Shown: positions 34,296 through 37,581 of the stretch, piece after piece
Numbering within the stretch: the first letter of the stretch is position 1
Layout of the letters: every line of letters starts with the position of its first letter
NCBI GenBank assembly: GCA_012523465.1
Contig: JAAYIK010000021.1
Coordinates: forward strand, 1-37,581
Direction: 5' to 3'
Source: Lysobacteraceae bacterium
Lineage (GTDB): Bacteria > Pseudomonadota > Gammaproteobacteria > Nitrococcales > AK92
Length of the DNA stretch: 37,581 nucleotides
Program-made: the position numbers and the translations under genes
Notes under the pieces: model-generated
Databases searched by the model: none
Told to the model about the DNA's origin: nothing
Seen by the model: only the letters and a program-made list of their open reading frames with translations

Positions 34296-35336
34296 TCAGT
34301 CGTGGGTCATGCCCATGATGGCGCGGCTGAGGGCGTGCAGCGGCAGGACGTAGCTGGCCGCGCCGCGCGCGATGGCCTCCTTGGGCATACCGAAAACCAC
34401 ACAAGTAGCCTCGTCCTGAGCGATGGTAATGGCGCCGGCGCGGCGCATCTCGAGCAGCCCCTGGGCACCGTCGTCGCCCATGCCAGTCATGATGATGCCC
34501 ATGGCGTTGCGCCCAGCGCTGCGAGCGACGGAGCGGAACAGTACGTCCACCGACGGCTTGTGCCGGTTCACCGGTGGCCCGTCGCTGACCTTGACGTAGT
34601 ATTGGGCGCCGCTGCGCTCAAGCTGCATGTGCCTGCCTCCCGGCGCGACCAAAACCTGCCCCGGCACGACCCGGTCACCGTTGCTGGCCTCCTTGACCCG
34701 GCAGCGGCACAGCCGGTCCAGCCGCTCGGCGAAGGCGGCGGTGAACTGCGGCGGCATGTGCTGCACCACCACGATGCCGGGGCACAGCTCGGGCAGAGCA
34801 GTCAGCACGGCCTCCAGAGCCGTGGTGCCCCCGGTCGAGGTGCCGATGGCGACCACCTTGTGGGTGGTCTCGGCCAGTGCCCGCGGCGGTGGCAGCGCCT
34901 GGATGGGCGGCTGCTTCAGCAGCGCTCCCATGCGGGCCCTGGCCGCCGCCTTGATAGTGTCGATGAATTCCTGGGCCGATTCCTGCAAGAAGCTGCTGAG
35001 CCCGAGGGTAGGCTTGGCGATGGCAGCGAAAGCGCCGGCCTGCATGGCCTGAAACGTGGTCTCGGCGCCATCCCTGGTGAGGGTGGAGCACATCACTACC
35101 GGCGTCGGCCGCTCCGCCATCAGCTTGCGCAGGAAGGTGATGCCGTCCATGCGCGGCATCTCGACGTCGAGGATGATGACGTCGGGCCACTCCTTTTCCA
35201 TTTTCTGCAGCGCGAACAGCGGATCGGAGGCCGTGCCGATGACGCGAATCTCCCTGTCCCGCTCCAGCAGGCCTGTCAGCACCTGGCGCACCACGGCAGA
35301 ATCATCGACGATGAAGACGCGGACGGCCTGGCTCAT
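34296..35336 (-). CDS. cheB: Chemotaxis response regulator protein-glutamate methylesterase CheB
   Basis: 346 residues. The N-terminal receiver domain has the acidic pair Asp11-Asp12, phosphoacceptor Asp57 in [11 protein letters not shown] and the Lys of KPT. The C-terminal methylesterase domain has Ser167 in GTSTGGT, His in VVQHMPP and Asp in MTGMGDDG, the full catalytic triad. It demethylates and deamidates receptors when phosphorylated by CheA. Last gene of the reverse-strand MCP-cheW-cheR-cheD-cheB operon, 41 bp after cheD. The ribosome site is weak. Confidence 0.96.
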   Translation of the reverse strand: MSQAVRVFIVDDSAVVRQVLTGLLERDREIRVIGTASDPLFALQKMEKEWPDVIILDVEMPRMDGITFLRKLMAERPTPVVMCSTLTRDGAETTFQAMQAGAFAAIAKPTLGLSSFLQESAQEFIDTIKAAARARMGALLKQPPIQALPPPRALAETTHKVVAIGTSTGGTTALEAVLTALPELCPGIVVVQHMPPQFTAAFAERLDRLCRCRVKEASNGDRVVPGQVLVAPGGRHMQLERSGAQYYVKVSDGPPVNRHKPSVDVLFRSVARSAGRNAMGIIMTGMGDDGAQGLLEMRRAGAITIAQDEATCVVFGMPKEAIARGAASYVLPLHALSRAIMGMTHD

Positions 35337-35377
35337 AGGCGGCCACCAACTCCCTTGTCAGATCACGGATCTATCGC

Positions 35378-35884
35378 TCAGGCTTGCTCGTTGGCGTTGA
35401 GCGCCCCGCTGCCCTGTCGCATCCACACATCCCCGGTGGAGATGTCGAAGATCAGTTGCCGATAGCCGACACCGCCCAGGCTCTCGGCCACTGCCCTGAG
35501 GCGATAGCGCTGCAGCAGCTCACGGGCGAAGGCGACGTTTCGTGACGGCACATCGTCGTCGCGGCGCGTCTCGGGCGAGAACATGTTGGCGCCGCCAAAC
35601 AGCTTGAGCTCGTACTCCTGCAGCCGGGTTCCAGCCTGCCTGATCTCGTTCAGCAGCAGCTCCAATGCCTCGTCGCCGTAGCGACCGTTCAAGGGCTCGT
35701 CGCTCGGCCGGCCCCGCGACGGCAACATGTAGAGACACATGCCGCCGATGCGGCGCACCGGGTGCCACAGTACGATGGCCACGCAGGAGCCGAGCGTCGT
35801 CCGCACCCGGGTGTTCCCCTCGCCGAAGTACCACTCCCCCGGCTGCAGGAAGATATCCAGGCCGCCGGACAGGCTCTTGATCAT
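35378..35884 (-). CDS. cheD: CheD chemoreceptor glutamine deamidase homologue, catalytic His replaced
   Basis: 168 residues. The family core is present: TTLGSCVAIVLWHP with nucleophile Cys34, GGMCLYMLPSRG, then KLFGGANMF and the C-terminal VGYRQLIFDISTGDVW. In Thermotoga CheD the catalytic pair is Cys27/His44, 17 residues apart; the equivalent position here is Leu51 (codon CTC instead of CAC). One base separates the two codons. If the sequence is correct the protein probably lacks deamidase activity but could still bind receptors or CheC-type partners. It overlaps cheR by 4 bp (ATGA). Confidence 0.93.
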   Translation of the reverse strand: MIKSLSGGLDIFLQPGEWYFGEGNTRVRTTLGSCVAIVLWHPVRRIGGMCLYMLPSRGRPSDEPLNGRYGDEALELLLNEIRQAGTRLQEYELKLFGGANMFSPETRRDDDVPSRNVAFARELLQRYRLRAVAESLGGVGYRQLIFDISTGDVWMRQGSGALNANEQA

Positions 35885-36690
35885 GCCGGTTTCCGGTATA
35901 TCGCCGGCTGAACCAGGCGCAGGCTGCTGTTGATTCCGTGCAGGCTTTCCGAATGGCCGATGAACAGATAGCCGCCTGGCTTCAGCTGCTGGATGACCCG
36001 CTGCACCACTTCGCGCTTGGTGTCCATCTGGAAGTAAATCATCACGTTGCGCAGCAGAATGAGATCGAAGCTGCCCAATCCGGCCGGCAACGGATGATTC
36101 AGATTCACCTGGCGGAAGCGGACCCGCTGCCGTATGGCCTTGTCCACCAGCAACATGCCCTCATGTTCGCCGACCCCCTTCAGGCAATAGCGCCGCTTAT
36201 ACTCGAGCGGCAGCAGATTGGTGCGCTGCAGGGGGTAGACCGCCCGCTCCGCTTGCTCCAGCACCTTGGTGCTGAGATCGGAGGCTAACACCTCCCAACT
36301 GGCACCAGGCCCAAGCTGGTCCATCAAGAGCATGGCCACGCTGTAGGGCTCCTCGCCGCTGGAGCAGGCCGCGCTCCAGACGCGGAACGGCCGGTGGCGG
36401 GGGTGCTGCGGCAGAATTTCCGTCTTCAGAAAATCGAAGTGCTTGGGCTCGCGGAAGAAGTACGTTTCGTTGGTGGTCAGCAGATCCACCGCCACCTGCA
36501 GCTCGTCCCGCTCTCGTTCCAACAGTTTGAAGTAGTCGGCGTAGCTGGCGACATTGCGCGCGCGAATGCGGCGGCTCAAGCGGCCTGCCAGCATGACCTT
36601 CTTGGCCGGCGCCAGGTGGATGCCGGCGATGTCGGACAGCAGGCGCTGGAACAGCGCGAATTCCTGGTCGCTTATGGTCGGGGCACGCAT
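35881..36690 (-). CDS. cheR: Chemotaxis protein methyltransferase CheR
   Basis: 269 residues. The N-terminal helical domain (IAGIHLAPAKKVMLAGRLSRR) is followed by the SAM-binding methyltransferase fold with TTNETYFFREPKHF, VWSAACSSGEEPYS and LLRNVMIYF, all CheR hallmarks. It methylates glutamates of chemoreceptors. The gene lies 19 bp after cheW and overlaps cheD, indicating a tight operon. No tetratricopeptide extension, so it is the simple cytoplasmic form. Confidence 0.97.
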   Translation of the reverse strand: MRAPTISDQEFALFQRLLSDIAGIHLAPAKKVMLAGRLSRRIRARNVASYADYFKLLERERDELQVAVDLLTTNETYFFREPKHFDFLKTEILPQHPRHRPFRVWSAACSSGEEPYSVAMLLMDQLGPGASWEVLASDLSTKVLEQAERAVYPLQRTNLLPLEYKRRYCLKGVGEHEGMLLVDKAIRQRVRFRQVNLNHPLPAGLGSFDLILLRNVMIYFQMDTKREVVQRVIQQLKPGGYLFIGHSESLHGINSSLRLVQPAIYRKPA

Positions 36691-36709
36691 GCCTGTGTAT
36701 CGCGATCGC

Positions 36710-37297
36710 TCACTTGTCGCCGGTCTTGGCGGCTTCTGCTGGCGGCAGCTGCGTCTGGCTCTCGCTCATCTGCGCCAGCATGGCCATCTCGTCCACCGCC
36801 AGCACGTTGTTCATGTTGAGGAGGATGATGAAGCTATCGTTGACCTTGCCCATGCCGGCGATGAAGTCCGTGCGGATCTTGGCGCCGAAAGCAGGCGGCG
36901 GCTCGATCTGCGAGTCCGGGATCTCCAGCACCTCGGAAACCGTGTCCACCACCATCCCCAGCTGCAGCCGCTCGCCATCGTGGCCCATCTCGACGATGAT
37001 GATGCAGCTACGGCGGGTGATCTCGCAGGGCGGACGACCGAACCGCGCCGCCAGGTCGATCACCGGCACCACGCTACCGCGCAGGTTGATGACGCCCCGG
37101 ACGAAGGCCGGCATCATCGGCACGGTGGTGACATTGCCGTATTCGATGATCTCGCGGATGTTGAGGATGCCAATCCCGAACATCTCCTTGCCGAGCGAGA
37201 AGGTCAGATACTGCTGCGTCTCGTCGGCGCTCACCGCCACCTGCTGGGCGCTGACCGCGAGATTCTTACCACCTTCTTGTTTGACCAAGTTGCTCAT
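36710..37297 (-). CDS. cheW: Chemotaxis coupling protein CheW
   Basis: 195 residues. The CheW domain occupies residues about 27-165: QYLTFSLGKEMFGIGILNIREII, PAFVRGVINLRGSVVPVIDLAARFG and LGMVVDTVSEVLEIP are typical. It links chemoreceptors to the CheA kinase. It has an N-terminal tail of about 25 residues and a Gln/Ala-rich C-terminal tail of about 25, slightly longer than the classical form of roughly 165. The gene starts 8 bp after the preceding chemoreceptor gene. Confidence 0.96.
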   Translation of the reverse strand: MSNLVKQEGGKNLAVSAQQVAVSADETQQYLTFSLGKEMFGIGILNIREIIEYGNVTTVPMMPAFVRGVINLRGSVVPVIDLAARFGRPPCEITRRSCIIIVEMGHDGERLQLGMVVDTVSEVLEIPDSQIEPPPAFGAKIRTDFIAGMGKVNDSFIILLNMNNVLAVDEMAMLAQMSESQTQLPPAEAAKTGDK

Positions 37298-37305
37298 GAT
37301 CGCTC

Positions 37306-37581
37306 CTAGAACCGGACGAAAGCCGACTCGTCAACTTTGGCAGCCGCGCTCTTGACGGCCTTGGCGGCCTCGCCAGCGGGCGCGCTGTCCGCTGCCGCGC
37401 CAGCATTCTGCTCGTGCCGCCGGGATGCGGCCAGGGCCGGACCTGCTTCGCCTGCGAGGCGGAAGAAGGCGATGAGCTGCTGCAGCTGCTCGGCCTGTCC
37501 GCTCAGCTCCTCGGCCGTCGCCGCCAGCTCCTCGGCTGCCGAGGCGTTCTGCTGCGTCAGCTGGTTGAGCTGCTCGATCGC
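37306..37581 (-). CDS. Methyl-accepting chemotaxis protein, C-terminal fragment (cut by window edge)
   Basis: The last 91 codons of a chemoreceptor read from the window end: AIEQLNQLTQQNASAAEELA, TAEELSGQAEQLQQLIAFF, the C-terminal methylation helix, then an Ala/Lys-rich linker and a terminal DESAFVRF. This end lies just past the methylation region. The rest of the gene, and probably cheA, lies beyond base 37581. The terminal FVRF is not the classical CheR-tethering pentapeptide, although a Phe-containing tail of this kind after a flexible linker could serve a similar role (inference). Confidence 0.92.
   Translation of the reverse strand, partial: AIEQLNQLTQQNASAAEELAATAEELSGQAEQLQQLIAFFRLAGEAGPALAASRRHEQNAGAAADSAPAGEAAKAVKSAAAKVDESAFVRF

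Noticed and set aside
34222..34404. N-terminal extension of darP up to 34404
   Set aside because: Would overlap cheB and add about 60 Arg/His-rich residues absent from DarP proteins.

Overview
This is a GC-rich chromosomal window from a pseudomonadote, most likely a beta- or gammaproteobacterium. Support comes from darP (YjgA), truC, the anaerobic ubiquinone genes ubiT/ubiU/ubiV, a Dnr-type Crp/Fnr regulator, a MaeB-type malic enzyme fused to phosphotransacetylase, and a cheW-cheR-cheD-cheB block. I cannot assign a genus. I see no tRNA, rRNA, insertion sequence, prophage or CRISPR array. The window reads as ordinary chromosome with a few accessory catabolic islands.

Layout. 1-2.6 kb: the 3' part of a lipoyl-domain-fused dihydrolipoamide dehydrogenase, then a KAS III-like enzyme that has lost the usual His/Asn pair. 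2.6-3.2 kb: a gene-free stretch with a good sigma70 promoter, several hairpins and an intrinsic terminator, which looks like an undescribed roughly 250-nt RNA. 3.2-11 kb: an IclR regulator, a six-gene reverse-strand operon (branched-chain-type ABC importer livK-H-M-G-F plus a zinc alcohol dehydrogenase), and a divergent epoxide-hydrolase-like gene. Together these suggest uptake and oxidation of an unidentified small organic compound. 11-20.3 kb: a soluble CZB-type chemoreceptor, then central metabolism (short-form large NAD-glutamate dehydrogenase, YbfF-like esterase, MaeB, ferrochelatase).

20.3-27.3 kb: a small outer-membrane protein, a serine carboxylesterase with a candidate FNR/Dnr box, a TetR regulator whose probable operators recur before its own gene and before a small exported protein, then the O2-independent ubiquinone cluster. 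ubiT (forward) converges on ubiU-ubiV (reverse). Each transcription unit starts behind an FNR/Dnr-type box, and a Dnr-like regulator lies immediately beside ubiU. A ribbon-helix-helix protein gene follows.

27.3-34.2 kb: a perfect operator-like dyad precedes a Tat-exported small subunit, a GMC flavoprotein oxidoreductase and a Zn-type glyoxalase I, probably one operon. Next come a possible 36-residue membrane peptide, a structured RNA-like segment with a terminator, truC overlapping mgsA (methylglyoxal synthase), a membrane fatty-acid-hydroxylase-family protein overlapping an SRPBCC protein, and darP. 34.3-37.6 kb: a reverse-strand chemotaxis operon (MCP-cheW-cheR-cheD-cheB) cut by the window edge. 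Its CheD carries Leu where the catalytic His should be.

Links between regions: methylglyoxal is made by MgsA and removed by GloA, both encoded here. Low-oxygen control probably joins dnr, ubiTUV and perhaps the carboxylesterase. The strongest leads for new biology are the 2.84-3.13 kb RNA, the 30.87-30.97 kb RNA, the operator/RHH/GMC locus and the TetR-controlled exported protein.
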